This document shows, piece by piece, positions 51,741 to 59,507 of a stretch of DNA of 64,000 nucleotides; positions within the stretch are counted from its first letter, which is position 1; each line of letters starts with the position of its first letter. The notes under the pieces were generated by a model. The model had not been told where the DNA came from and searched no databases. It was given only the letters and a program-made list of their open reading frames with translations. A program made the translations under genes and the position numbers. Source of the DNA: Nocardioides deserti (GTDB taxonomy: Bacteria; Actinomycetota; Actinomycetes; Propionibacteriales; Nocardioidaceae); the NCBI RefSeq assembly GCF_014266025.1, contig NZ_JACMYC010000007.1:1-64000 (forward strand), read 5' to 3'.

Positions 51741-52220
51741 TCAGCCCGTGGGCTGAGGGGTGGGCTCCGAGATGACCCGGTCCGCTCGGAGCGCGGCGAT
51801 CTCACGCTCGAAGTCGTCGGCGCTGGCGAAGGCCCGGTAGACGCTCGCGAACCGCAGGTAGGCGACCTCGTCGAGCGCCCGGAGCGGGCCGAGGATGGCC
51901 AGGCCGACCTCGTGGGCCGGGATCTCTGCGGCGCCGGAGAGGCGCAGCGCGTCCTCGACGGCCTGTCCAAGGCAGGCCAGGTCGTCCTCGGAGACCGGGC
52001 GGCCCTTGCAGGCCTTCCGGACGCCGGCGACGGCCTTCTCGCGGGTGAACGGCTCGGTCGCCCCGCTGCGCTTGAGCACGGTCAGCTGCATCTGCTCGAT
52101 GGTCGTGAACCGCTTCGCGCACGAGGAGCAGGTACGCCGCCGGCGGATCGAGCCGCCGTCGTCGGCGACCCGGGAGTCGAGGACCCGGGTGTCGGTGCCG
52201 CGGCAGTAGGGGCAGTGCAT
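51741..52220 (-). CDS. nrdR: transcriptional repressor NrdR
   Basis: A 159-residue repressor of ribonucleotide reductase genes. The N-terminal zinc ribbon is [15 protein letters not shown]...[17 protein letters not shown]. The following residues ([29 protein letters not shown]) are the ATP-cone that senses ATP/dATP. The ATG at 52220 is supported by AAGGAGG seven bases upstream. It is encoded directly before nrdJ on the same strand, and two NrdR-box-like elements lie further upstream. It probably regulates its own operon. Confidence 0.97.
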   Translation of the reverse strand: MHCPYCRGTDTRVLDSRVADDGGSIRRRRTCSSCAKRFTTIEQMQLTVLKRSGATEPFTREKAVAGVRKACKGRPVSEDDLACLGQAVEDALRLSGAAEIPAHEVGLAILGPLRALDEVAYLRFASVYRAFASADDFEREIAALRADRVISEPTPQPTG

Positions 52221-52352
52221 CTCGGAGCCTCCTTCCGGGCGCGCTCGAGACACCCTCGCGAGGGCGTCGTTACCTGTGGACGAACTGGGGATATCCGGCC
52301 CGTCACTGTGTAGAACAACGGGCCTTCTGTGTGGCTTCCACCCTCGTGCTGT

Positions 52353-52399
52353 GCACTAGATGTGGATAACTACATCCGTGTAAGTACTAGATGTGGGGG
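52353..52399 (-). promoter_or_regulatory. pair of NrdR boxes upstream of nrdR-nrdJ
   Basis: ACTAGATGTGG occurs twice, at 52355-52365 and 52386-52396, 31 bases apart. NrdR boxes typically occur in pairs about three helical turns apart, so spacing and position (about 130 bases before nrdR) fit. The half-site GTGCACTAGATGTG resembles the actinobacterial consensus. The rest of the 301-base region 52221-52521 holds no gene. Confidence 0.75.
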
Positions 52400-52521
52400 A
52401 ACCGTACGCCGGGCCGGAGCAGGGCGCAACCCGATCGGCGTGTCTCGCCCGAAGTCCGGGCGGACCGGTCCGGACCAGTCGGAGAACGCGCAGGTCAGGG
52501 GCCTGCGAGACCCCGGGCGGA

Positions 52522-53034
52522 TCAGCCGACGCCGCAGATCATCGCGAGGTCGCGCCACCAGGAGAGGCGGTTGGGGCGGCCGTCGTAGTCGCGGCGCTGG
52601 TTGGCGCCCGAGGGTCCCGGCAGAACGAAGACCTGGGCGGGGCCGACGTACCAGTCCTGCACGCCCAGGTGCGGCCTCCCCCGGCGGCCCAGCGCCCTGG
52701 CGGCCTCGGCGGCGGCGCCCTTGCCGGTGATCGCGAGCCACTCCGGCTGCCAAGTCTCCATCTGCTCGACGAGCCGGTCGATCTCGACCCAGCGGGGGTC
52801 CCAGTGGCCGACCAGGTCGGTCAGCCCCATCGGCGTCCCGTCGACCGGCTCGGCGAGCAGCCGGTCCTCGTGCGGGGCGAGCTCGCGGGCGGTGAAGCCC
52901 GACAGGTGCAGGGAGGACCAGAAGCTGTTGCCCGGCCCCTCGTAGTAGTGGTCGCGGTGCTTGGTGCTCGCCGCACCCGCCAGACCGCAGAACACGACGA
53001 CCGGCTCGGGCGCCACGATCGGCGGCAGGACCAT
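52522..53034 (-). CDS. mug: mismatch-specific (MUG-type) uracil-DNA glycosylase
   Basis: A 170-residue glycosylase that removes uracil or thymine analogues from mispairs. FCGLAGAAST corresponds to the N-terminal active-site motif, EGPGNSFWSSLHLSGFT resembles the ANRFW...AGF segment of Mug, and FVLPGPSGANQR is the terminal motif of this UDG superfamily branch. The length is close to E. coli Mug. ATG 53034 is taken; GTG codons immediately before are alternatives. It is divergent from the CNT transporter gene. A base-excision repair role is inferred from the family. Confidence 0.83.
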   Translation of the reverse strand: MVLPPIVAPEPVVVFCGLAGAASTKHRDHYYEGPGNSFWSSLHLSGFTARELAPHEDRLLAEPVDGTPMGLTDLVGHWDPRWVEIDRLVEQMETWQPEWLAITGKGAAAEAARALGRRGRPHLGVQDWYVGPAQVFVLPGPSGANQRRDYDGRPNRLSWWRDLAMICGVG

Positions 53035-53122
53035 CACCACCCGCGGCCGGTGACCGCGGCGGCGTACCGGCACACGTTCCGGCACATGTTCCAGGGCGGC
53101 GTCGTGCGGGCACCGGCCCGGC

Positions 53123-54391
53123 ATGGACGCTCTGCGTGGCCTCCTCGGCCTGGCCGTGCTGGTGCTCGTGGCCGTCGCGTTCTCCCGGCACCGGCGCGGC
53201 ATCTCCTGGCGCACGGTCGGGGCGGCGCTGACACTCCAGGTTGCGTTCGCGGCGCTGGTGCTGCGGTGGGGGCCGGGCGAGCGCGCGCTGGAGTGGCTCT
53301 CGGACCGGGTGGCGGCGCTGATCGGGTACGCCGAGGAGGGCACGGTCTTCGTCTTCGGGCCGCTGACCGAGGTCGGCGAGGAGGGCGAGACGGTCTTCGC
53401 GCTGTCGGTGCTGCCGGTCATCGTGTTCCTCGGCGCGCTGGTGGGTGTCCTGTACTACCTGCGCGTGGTCCAGTGGACGACGTACGTCGTCGGCGGCGCG
53501 CTGTCGTGGCTGCTGCGGGTGAGCAAGGTCGAGTCGCTGTACGCCGGCACGGTGGTCTTCCTCGGCCAGTCCGAGGCGCCGCTGATGATCTCGCCGTACC
53601 TCCGCTCGCTGCGCAAGGGCCAGCTCTTCACGATCATGGCGGCCGGGTTCGCGGCGGCGGCGGGCTCGACGCTGGTGGGCTACTCGCTGCTGGGCGCGCC
53701 GCTGGAGTACCTGCTGGCCGCGACCGTCATGAACGCGCCCGCCGCCCTGCTGATGGCGAAGATCATGTGGCCGGACTCCACGCCGGAGGGGCCGGACGAC
53801 GGGCCGCTCGACGAGCCGGAGGAGGGCGAGGGCGAGCTCGACGTCCGCAGCGTCCGCGACACCGAGTCGCGCAACGTCATCGACGCCCTCGGCCGCGGCG
53901 CCCTGGCCGGCGGGAAGATCGCGGTCACCGTCGGCGCGCTGCTCATTGCGTTCATCGCGCTCATCGCGCTGGCCAACGCGATCCTCGGCGCGGTGGGCGG
54001 CTGGTTCGGTGCGGACGGGCTGACCTTCGAGAAGATCCTGGGCTGGGCGCTCGCCCCGCTGGCCTGGCTGCTCGGCGTGCCGTGGTCCGAGGCGGTCGAC
54101 GCGGGGTCGTGGATCGGGCAGAAGACGATCCTCAACGAGTTCGTGGCGTACGCCGACTTCGGGCCAGAGGTCGACTCGCTCTCGCCGATGACCGTCGCGG
54201 TGGTGACCTTCGCGCTGGCCGGATTCGCGAACTTCTCCTCCATCGCGATCCAGATCGGCACCCTCGGCTCACTGCTGCCCGAGCGGCGCGCCGTCGTCGC
54301 CGAGCTCGGCCTCCGGGCGCTGCTCGCGGGCAGCCTGGCCAACCTCTCCAACGCCGCGATCGCCGGGCTGGTGATCGGGATCGGCACCTAG
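53123..54391 (+). CDS. CNT-family concentrative nucleoside transporter (NupC-like)
   Basis: A polytopic symporter of 422 residues that imports nucleosides with H+ or Na+. Family hallmarks include LYAGTVVFLGQSEAPLMI and PYLRSLRKGQLFTIMAAGFAAAAGSTLVGY. KTILNEFVAYADFG and the C-terminal FALAGFANFSSIAIQIGTLGSLLPERR follow, all in the order seen in NupC. About eight to ten hydrophobic helices can be counted. A charged acidic loop (PEGPDDGPLDEPEEGEGELDVRS) splits the two halves. The ATG at 53123 begins the frame. The stop overlaps the convergent gene's stop in a shared CTAG. Confidence 0.93.
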   Translation: MDALRGLLGLAVLVLVAVAFSRHRRGISWRTVGAALTLQVAFAALVLRWGPGERALEWLSDRVAALIGYAEEGTVFVFGPLTEVGEEGETVFALSVLPVIVFLGALVGVLYYLRVVQWTTYVVGGALSWLLRVSKVESLYAGTVVFLGQSEAPLMISPYLRSLRKGQLFTIMAAGFAAAAGSTLVGYSLLGAPLEYLLAATVMNAPAALLMAKIMWPDSTPEGPDDGPLDEPEEGEGELDVRSVRDTESRNVIDALGRGALAGGKIAVTVGALLIAFIALIALANAILGAVGGWFGADGLTFEKILGWALAPLAWLLGVPWSEAVDAGSWIGQKTILNEFVAYADFGPEVDSLSPMTVAVVTFALAGFANFSSIAIQIGTLGSLLPERRAVVAELGLRALLAGSLANLSNAAIAGLVIGIGT

Positions 54392-55416
54392 CCGGCGGTG
54401 ACCGCCTCGGTGGCTTCTGCCGGCTGGCCCGCGCGCTCCAGGGCGAACCACACCGTCGTCCCGATCGCGTCACGCTCGGAGCCCCAGCGGTCCGCGAGCG
54501 CGTCGACCAGCTGGAGCCCGCGGCCGTAGACGCGCAGCGGGTCGAGGTCCTCCGAGGGGTGCGCCTCCCCCGCGCTGGGCTTGCCCATGCCGCCGAGGTC
54601 GCGGACCGTCACCGTGAGCACGCCGTGGTCGAGCACCACCCGCAGCTCCGAGGCCGTGCCGGCGTGGACGACGGCGTTGGTGACGATCTCCGACAGGCAC
54701 AGCTGGGCGTCGTCGACCGCCTCGTCGTCGATCCCCCAAGCGCGGAGGTGCTCGCGAAGGAACCGGCGCGCCGCGCCCGTCGCCCGCGGGTTGCCCTCGA
54801 GCAGCACGCTCGTCGTCAGCGCCCCCTCCGGCACGGCCGGCTCCTGGGGCACCGCGTCGGACCCCTGGCGGCCCGACACGAGTCGCACGCGGCGTACGGC
54901 GTCCGACGCGCGGCGGGCGATCGAGGTGAGGGTCGCGATCCGGCGGTCGTCGAGCGCGGACCGGTCGTCGAGGTAGACCAGCAGCCCGCCGATCGGCGAA
55001 CCCGTCCCCGGCAGCGGCAGCGCCGCCAGCGCAGCGACCCCCCGGTCGCGCAGGTCCTGCAGGAAGTCGGCGTAGCGCCCGGAGAAGCCGTCGACGCCGC
55101 CGCACACCGCCTCGCCGGTGCGGACCACGGCCGTGAGCGGGACGTCGTCGTAGGCGTCGATGTGGCACCAGTCCAGGTCCGCCTGGTCCGCGGCCCGGGC
55201 GCTGTCGACGAAGCGCAGCCGCCGGCCGCCGCCCTCGCTCAGCGCCAGCGCGGCCCGCAGCACCGACGGACCGCCGGCCACCACGGCCAGCACGGCGCGG
55301 GTCACCTGGTCGACGTCGTGGGCGTCCTGCAGGAACGGGTCGAGCATCGGCATGGGTCCGGTCGCCGCGCCGAGGCCCACGCCCGGCACCGACGAGGTCC
55401 CCACATCGCCCTGCAC
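54388..55416 (-). CDS. GAF/HATPase_c_2 regulator (RsbW-like anti-sigma or histidine-kinase-like ATPase)
   Basis: A 342-residue protein. Residues about 30-180 resemble a GAF sensing domain (LRAALALSEGGGRRLRFVDSARAADQADLDW, then RGVAALAALPLPGTGSPIGGLLVYLDDRS). The C-terminal 130 residues form the GHKL ATPase domain with the N box in LCLSEIVTNAVVHAGTASELRVVLDHG and a degenerate G box (LRVYGRGLQLVDALADRWG). This is the arrangement of single-domain anti-sigma kinases in actinobacteria. The GTG start at 55416 is not preceded by a Shine-Dalgarno, so the message may be leaderless. Its partner sigma factor is not in the window. Confidence 0.82.
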   Translation of the reverse strand: MQGDVGTSSVPGVGLGAATGPMPMLDPFLQDAHDVDQVTRAVLAVVAGGPSVLRAALALSEGGGRRLRFVDSARAADQADLDWCHIDAYDDVPLTAVVRTGEAVCGGVDGFSGRYADFLQDLRDRGVAALAALPLPGTGSPIGGLLVYLDDRSALDDRRIATLTSIARRASDAVRRVRLVSGRQGSDAVPQEPAVPEGALTTSVLLEGNPRATGAARRFLREHLRAWGIDDEAVDDAQLCLSEIVTNAVVHAGTASELRVVLDHGVLTVTVRDLGGMGKPSAGEAHPSEDLDPLRVYGRGLQLVDALADRWGSERDAIGTTVWFALERAGQPAEATEAVTAG

Positions 55417-55550
55417 GGTGACAGCGTAAAGCCTTCGCGGCGTTCCGGGGCGGCCCGATCGCTCCGCATCCGGCTCCAGGCGGTCGCGGTCCTCGGGGAG
55501 CGTCCTCCGTGGCCTGCGGGTCGGGCGCGCGGCGCGGCCGCCGATCAGGG

Positions 55551-55904
55551 ATGATGAGGCCCGTGGCGACGGGCAAGCGGGCGGGGTCGAGGCGAGGGGC
55601 CAAGCGACGGACCGGTTTCTCCCCGCGGCTGGCCCTCCTGGCGCTCGGCATCACGCTGCTCGTGGTCGCCTGGGGCTACCTCGTGTACGCCGCCATCGAC
55701 TTCGGCGCGACCGCCCGCGGCGGCGAGTCCGCGGCCTGGGCGTTCCTCGCGCTGGCCTCCGTCGGCGCGGTCGCCTGCCTCTTCGTCGGCCTGATGCTCG
55801 TCGCCCGGTTGCTCCGCGAGCTCGGCATCACCTCCCCGCCCCCGCCGAAGGAGACCGAGCCCGACCGGCCGGCCGCTCCCGGTGGTCGGCGGGCCGCTCG
55901 CTGA
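55551..55904 (+). CDS. small two-helix membrane protein
   Basis: A protein of 117 residues of unknown function. It begins with a basic segment (KRAGSRRGAKRRTGFSPR) and has two hydrophobic helices (LALLALGITLLVVAWGYLVYAAI and AWAFLALASVGAVACLFVGLMLVARLL). The tail is proline-rich. The start is uncertain: ATG 55551 is used, ATG 55554 and GTG 55563 are in-frame alternatives. It is divergent from the GAF/HATPase gene. Confidence 0.6.
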   Translation: MMRPVATGKRAGSRRGAKRRTGFSPRLALLALGITLLVVAWGYLVYAAIDFGATARGGESAAWAFLALASVGAVACLFVGLMLVARLLRELGITSPPPPKETEPDRPAAPGGRRAAR

Positions 55905-55924
55905 GGTCTCTCCCGTCAGCCGCG

Positions 55925-56015
55925 AGGTTCATCGGGGCGCCGATGAACCTGCCGGTCCCCCGACGAAACTTCATCGGGGATCCGTGAGGTCTGTCGGGGC
56001 CCCGATGAACCTCAC
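55925..56015. repeat. three consecutive hairpins built from TTCATCGGGG repeats
   Basis: AGGTTCATCGG (55925-55935) pairs perfectly with 55940-55950. CCCCGA (55958-55963) pairs with TCGGGG (55974-55979). A 16-base arm at 55984-55999 pairs with CCCCGATGAACCTCAC (56000-56015), one mismatch. The decamer TTCATCGGGG recurs at 55928, 55970 and in inverse at 56000. No gene occupies 55905-56170. Confidence 0.7.
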
Positions 56016-56073
56016 GACCCGAGCCGGCACCAAGCCCGCACCGAGGCGAGCCGGGCCGGCCCCGAAATGGCCG

Positions 56074-56105
56074 CAGGGGCGGGGCCGCGAACGGCCCCGC
56101 CCCTG
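56074..56105. terminator. 14-bp hairpin with CGAA loop after the LysM gene
   Basis: CAGGGGCGGGGCCG (56074-56087) pairs perfectly with 56092-56105 around CGAA, 65 bases beyond the minus-strand LysM gene stop. Confidence 0.75.
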
Positions 56106-56170
56106 TCTTCCCCGGTTCGCCAGCCGGGGTCGAAGCGGCTGGCGACGTGTGTGGTGTGGTGCTCGGCCCC

Positions 56171-56515
56171 TCAGTCGAGCGGGACGACCAGGCGCTGGCC
56201 GGCGTCGAGGACGGCCGAGTCGAGGGCGTTGAGCCGCTCGATCTCGCGCATGGTCGAGCGGACGTCGCCGTCGTCGGCCAGCTCGGCCGCGATGCCCCAG
56301 AGAGTCTCGCCGGTGCCGACCATGACCACCCGGGTCGGCTCGGGCGTGCCGGCCTCCTCGGTCGCCACGGAGCCGGCGGCGATGAAGATGCCGGCCGCGA
56401 GCACGGCGATCAGCGCCAGGACGAACACCGTCAGGCGGCCGCGGCGGGTGAGCCGCACCGAGGAGCGGGCGGGGGTCGCGGCGTACGGGATGCGGGTGGC
56501 GGTGATGGTGCTCAT
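56171..56515 (-). CDS. LysM-domain membrane protein, YneA-like SOS cell-division inhibitor candidate
   Basis: A 114-residue protein with one membrane helix (LTVFVLALIAVLAAGIFIAAG, about 29-49) followed by a single LysM domain (VVMVGTGETLWGIAAELADDGDVRSTMREIERLNALDSAVLDAGQRLVVP). Such LysM proteins encoded beside lexA correspond to YneA-like SOS-induced division inhibitors, which delay septation by acting outside the membrane. The ATG at 56515 has a good AGGAGG site. Two SOS boxes lie 117-184 bases upstream. The function is inferred from size, topology and SOS control. Confidence 0.72.
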   Translation of the reverse strand: MSTITATRIPYAATPARSSVRLTRRGRLTVFVLALIAVLAAGIFIAAGSVATEEAGTPEPTRVVMVGTGETLWGIAAELADDGDVRSTMREIERLNALDSAVLDAGQRLVVPLD

Positions 56516-56631
56516 GAGGGACCTCCTGGGGAAGGGGCGGTCAGCCTGGTCGTGTCGATCTCGGTCTGAGCGATGTCTAACCGCAGCCACCGACAGTGGG
56601 CGGTGCGGACGACGATCGAGCAGACGTTCGA

Positions 56632-56647
56632 TCGAACATGTGTACGA
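56632..56647. promoter_or_regulatory. SOS (LexA) box 1 upstream of the LysM gene
   Basis: TCGAACATGTGTACGA, one mismatch from TCGAAC-N4-GTTCGA, the actinobacterial LexA site. It lies 117 bases from the LysM start. Confidence 0.75.
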
Positions 56648-56683
56648 CCGTAGAGCACGTGTTCGAACGAATCAAGGGTCAGG

Positions 56684-56699
56684 ACGAACAGATGTTCGA
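56684..56699. promoter_or_regulatory. SOS (LexA) box 2 upstream of the LysM gene
   Basis: ACGAACAGATGTTCGA, one mismatch from TCGAAC-N4-GTTCGA. It lies 52 bases from box 1, in the spacer after the end of the SDR gene. Confidence 0.72.
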
Positions 56700-56754
56700 C
56701 CGTGTCGCGAGGGCCCCAGTCCTCGGCGAGGATCAGCAGAGGATCAACCGACGA

Positions 56755-57534
56755 TCAGCGCAGGCGTCGCTTCCCCTGCAGCGCGAAGGCGGCGAGCGCC
56801 GGTTTGGAGGCGGACGGCGCGAGCTGGCCGATGCGCATCGCGGCGCCGCGCCAGCCGGGCAGCGTGCGCAGCACCCGGCGGGAGCCGACCAGGTCGACCG
56901 CCGCCTGCGCGGTCTCCTCGACGGTCAGCATCCGGCCGCCGGAGGTGACCAGCCGCTTGGCGGTGCCGTCCTGGCGCATCTCGGCGACCATCGCCGTGTC
57001 GACGCCGTCGGGGCACAACGCGTGCACGCGCACCCCGCGCGGCGCCTCGAGGGACACCGAGGAGGCGAGCGAGACGACCGCGGCCTTCGTCGCGGCGTAC
57101 AGGGACAGGCCGGGGACCGGACCCAGGCCCGACAGCGACGCCGTGAGCACGACGTCGCCGCCGCGCGGCCCGAACGCCGCGAGCGCGGCGCGGGTGCTCC
57201 ACACCGTGCCGAGCAGGTTGACCTCGACGAGGCGGCGAACCTGGTCGTCGGTGAGGTCCGCCAGCGCGCCGTCGTCGCCGACACCGGCGTTGGCGAACCA
57301 CGCCACCAGGTCACCGTGCCGGGCGGCGACCTCGGCGACCTCGGTGTGCGAGCCGGCGTCGCGGACGTCCTGACCGAGGCCCGCGGCCGCACCGATCTCC
57401 CGTGCCGTGCGTTCCGCACCCTCTGCGTCGACGTCGGTGACGACGACCCGGTGGCCGCGGGCGACCATGAGCTCGGCGATCCCGCGGCCGATGCCGCGGG
57501 CCGCTCCGGTGACGACGCAGCTGGTGGTGTCCAT
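56755..57534 (-). CDS. short-chain dehydrogenase/reductase (SDR), second copy
   Basis: A 259-residue oxidoreductase. [12 protein letters not shown] (9-20) is the NAD(P) motif and DVDAEG indicates a preference for NAD(H) by its acidic residue. NAGVGDDG and the catalytic Y-x3-K in [11 protein letters not shown] follow; Ser in LTASLSGLG is near. The C-terminus is more variable (GKRRLR). The ATG start is at 57534. It lies between the LysM gene and lexA on the minus strand, so it is unlikely to be part of the SOS response even though both its flanks carry SOS boxes. Confidence 0.85.
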   Translation of the reverse strand: MDTTSCVVTGAARGIGRGIAELMVARGHRVVVTDVDAEGAERTAREIGAAAGLGQDVRDAGSHTEVAEVAARHGDLVAWFANAGVGDDGALADLTDDQVRRLVEVNLLGTVWSTRAALAAFGPRGGDVVLTASLSGLGPVPGLSLYAATKAAVVSLASSVSLEAPRGVRVHALCPDGVDTAMVAEMRQDGTAKRLVTSGGRMLTVEETAQAAVDLVGSRRVLRTLPGWRGAAMRIGQLAPSASKPALAAFALQGKRRLR

Positions 57535-57596
57535 GCGGTCGATCCAACCAGCGGCTCCCCCGCCGGACCGCGCTGTCCACAGTTCGCGACACGCCT

Positions 57597-57612
57597 TCGA
57601 ACAGGTGTTTGA
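57597..57612. promoter_or_regulatory. SOS (LexA) box before lexA
   Basis: TCGAACAGGTGTTTGA, one mismatch from TCGAAC-N4-GTTCGA. It is 111 bases before the lexA start, consistent with LexA autoregulation. Confidence 0.85.
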
Positions 57613-57722
57613 ACACGGACGCAGGAAGCCCTACGGTGCTGTCCAGCTCGAACACGGCTTCAGCACAGCCCCAGCGCAGCACCCGCAGCCCGCCACCCCG
57701 CTACCCCGAGAGGCACTCCCTC

Positions 57723-58445
57723 ATGGCGAAGAACCCCGGCCCGAAGGTCACCGAGATGCCCGACGGCGCGCCCGACGTCACCGGCCTGACGCCGCGCCAG
57801 ACCCGGATCCTCGCCCACATCCGCGACAGCATCGAGGGACGCGGCTACCCGCCGAGCATGCGCGAGATCGGCGACGCGGTCGGACTCACCAGCTCCTCGA
57901 GCGTGGCGCACCAGCTGAAGGTGCTGGAGGAGAAGGGGTTCCTCAAGCGCGACCCGCACCGTCCGCGCGCCCTCGAGGTGTTCCTGCCCGAGGTGATGGC
58001 CGCGCGGCGGGCGATGTCGAGCGCCGACGACAGCTCGGCCGACGAGACCGGCGTGGGCGACCTGGTGCCGGAGGCGCAGTACGTGCCGATGGTGGGCCGG
58101 ATCGCCGCCGGTGGCCCGATCCTCGCCGAGGAGCGGGTCGAGGATGTCTTCCCGCTGCCCAAGCAGCTGGTCGGCGACGGCCAGCTGTTCCTGCTCGAGG
58201 TCTCCGGCGACTCGATGGTCGACGCGGCGATCTGCAACGGCGACTACGTCGTCATCCGCCAGCAGCCGACGGCGAACAACGGCGAGATCGTGGCCGCGAT
58301 GATCGACGGGGAGGCCACGGTCAAGACCTTCCAGCGCAAGGACGGCCAGGTCTGGCTGCTGCCGCACAACGCGGCGTACGACCCGATCGACGGCACGCAC
58401 GCCACCATCCTCGGGAAGGTCACCGCGGTCCTGCGCCGCATGTGA
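57723..58445 (+). CDS. lexA: SOS repressor LexA
   Basis: A 240-residue repressor cleaved on DNA damage with RecA. The N-terminal winged helix has [35 protein letters not shown]. The cleavage site Ala129-Gly130 ([13 protein letters not shown]) and the catalytic Ser164 ([10 protein letters not shown]) and Lys201 ([11 protein letters not shown]) are in the expected positions. ATG 57723 has GAGAGG upstream. The gene is autoregulated through the box at 57597-57612 and probably controls the LysM gene. Confidence 0.98.
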   Translation: MAKNPGPKVTEMPDGAPDVTGLTPRQTRILAHIRDSIEGRGYPPSMREIGDAVGLTSSSSVAHQLKVLEEKGFLKRDPHRPRALEVFLPEVMAARRAMSSADDSSADETGVGDLVPEAQYVPMVGRIAAGGPILAEERVEDVFPLPKQLVGDGQLFLLEVSGDSMVDAAICNGDYVVIRQQPTANNGEIVAAMIDGEATVKTFQRKDGQVWLLPHNAAYDPIDGTHATILGKVTAVLRRM

Positions 58446-58597
58446 TCTCGGCCGGGGTGCGGGTGCAAGCCTGCGCCCCGATCGCCGTCGTGGCGCGGTC
58501 GAAGCGTCGTCGTCCGGGTCGCCGGACCCGGGTCCGAGGGGAGAATCCGGGAGAAGCCGGATGCTTATCGGGGTCCGGATGCGGCACTCTAAGACTC

Positions 58598-59425
58598 GTG
58601 CGTAGTCCCACCAGCCTCGTGAGTTCCCCACGCCTGCGGCGTGGGGTGGCCGAGCTGGTGCTGGTCCTGACCCTCTACGTCCTCTACAGCGCCTCGCGGC
58701 TCTTCGCCGACGACGCCCTCGCGCCGGCCCTGGCCCGCGCCCAGGAGCTGCTCGACGTCGAGCGGCTCGTCGGGCTGCACTGGGAGGCCTCGCTCAACCA
58801 GGTCTTCGTCGAGATGAAGGTCCTCGGCCTGCTCTCGAGCTACTGGTACGCCACCGCCCACTACGTCGTCACCGCGGCCGTCCTGCTGTGGCTCTACCGC
58901 CGCGGCGCGCACTGCTACGTGCCGGCGCGGCGGGCGCTGGTGGCCGCGACCCTGGTCGGCCTCGCGCTCTACCTCCTGCTGCCGACGGCACCGCCGCGGT
59001 TCGTGGACGGGTACGTCGACGTCCTGTCCCTGCACGCGGCCGACGGCTGGTGGGGGGCCGACGCGTCGGCGCCCAAGGGCCTGGGCGGGCTCACCAACCA
59101 GCTCGCCGCCTTCCCCTCCCTCCACGCCGGCTGGGCGCTGTGGGTGGCGGTCGTGGTGCAGCTGAACGCGCGTACGCCGTGGGCCCGCGCGCTGGGCTGG
59201 GCGCACGCGCTCATCACCGCCGTCGTGATCGTGGGCACCGGCAACCACTGGGTCCTCGACGCGGTCGCGGGCTGGCTGGTCATCGGCGTCGGGTTCCTCG
59301 TCGCAGCGCGGCTCGGCCGGCGGCTCGACCGGCGCACCGGCGGGCGCTCCGACGGGCGGAAGGACGCACCGGCCCCCGCTAGGGCGCCGGCTGCGCAGGA
59401 CGAACCGGCGACGTCCTCGGCCTGA
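58598..59425 (+). CDS. PAP2-superfamily membrane phosphatase/transferase
   Basis: A 275-residue protein of the PAP2_3 (inositol phosphorylceramide synthase-like) group, with about six hydrophobic helices. The PAP2-like signature is AFPSLHAGWALWVAVVV followed by GTGNHWVLDAVAGWLVI. These carry the histidine and aspartate of the phosphatase active site (H in SLHAG, H and D in NHWVLD). The GTG at 58598 follows TAAGACT (a possible -10), six bases upstream, so translation is probably leaderless. The substrate may be a lipid phosphate. The charged C-terminal tail is cytoplasmic. Confidence 0.82.
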   Translation: MRSPTSLVSSPRLRRGVAELVLVLTLYVLYSASRLFADDALAPALARAQELLDVERLVGLHWEASLNQVFVEMKVLGLLSSYWYATAHYVVTAAVLLWLYRRGAHCYVPARRALVAATLVGLALYLLLPTAPPRFVDGYVDVLSLHAADGWWGADASAPKGLGGLTNQLAAFPSLHAGWALWVAVVVQLNARTPWARALGWAHALITAVVIVGTGNHWVLDAVAGWLVIGVGFLVAARLGRRLDRRTGGRSDGRKDAPAPARAPAAQDEPATSSA

Positions 59426-59507
59426 CCGGCGCCCGACCGGCAGCTGAACAGGCGGTGCTCACACCGCCCGACGCATCACGTCCGGTGACCGGTGTCGTTG
59501 TGGGGTC

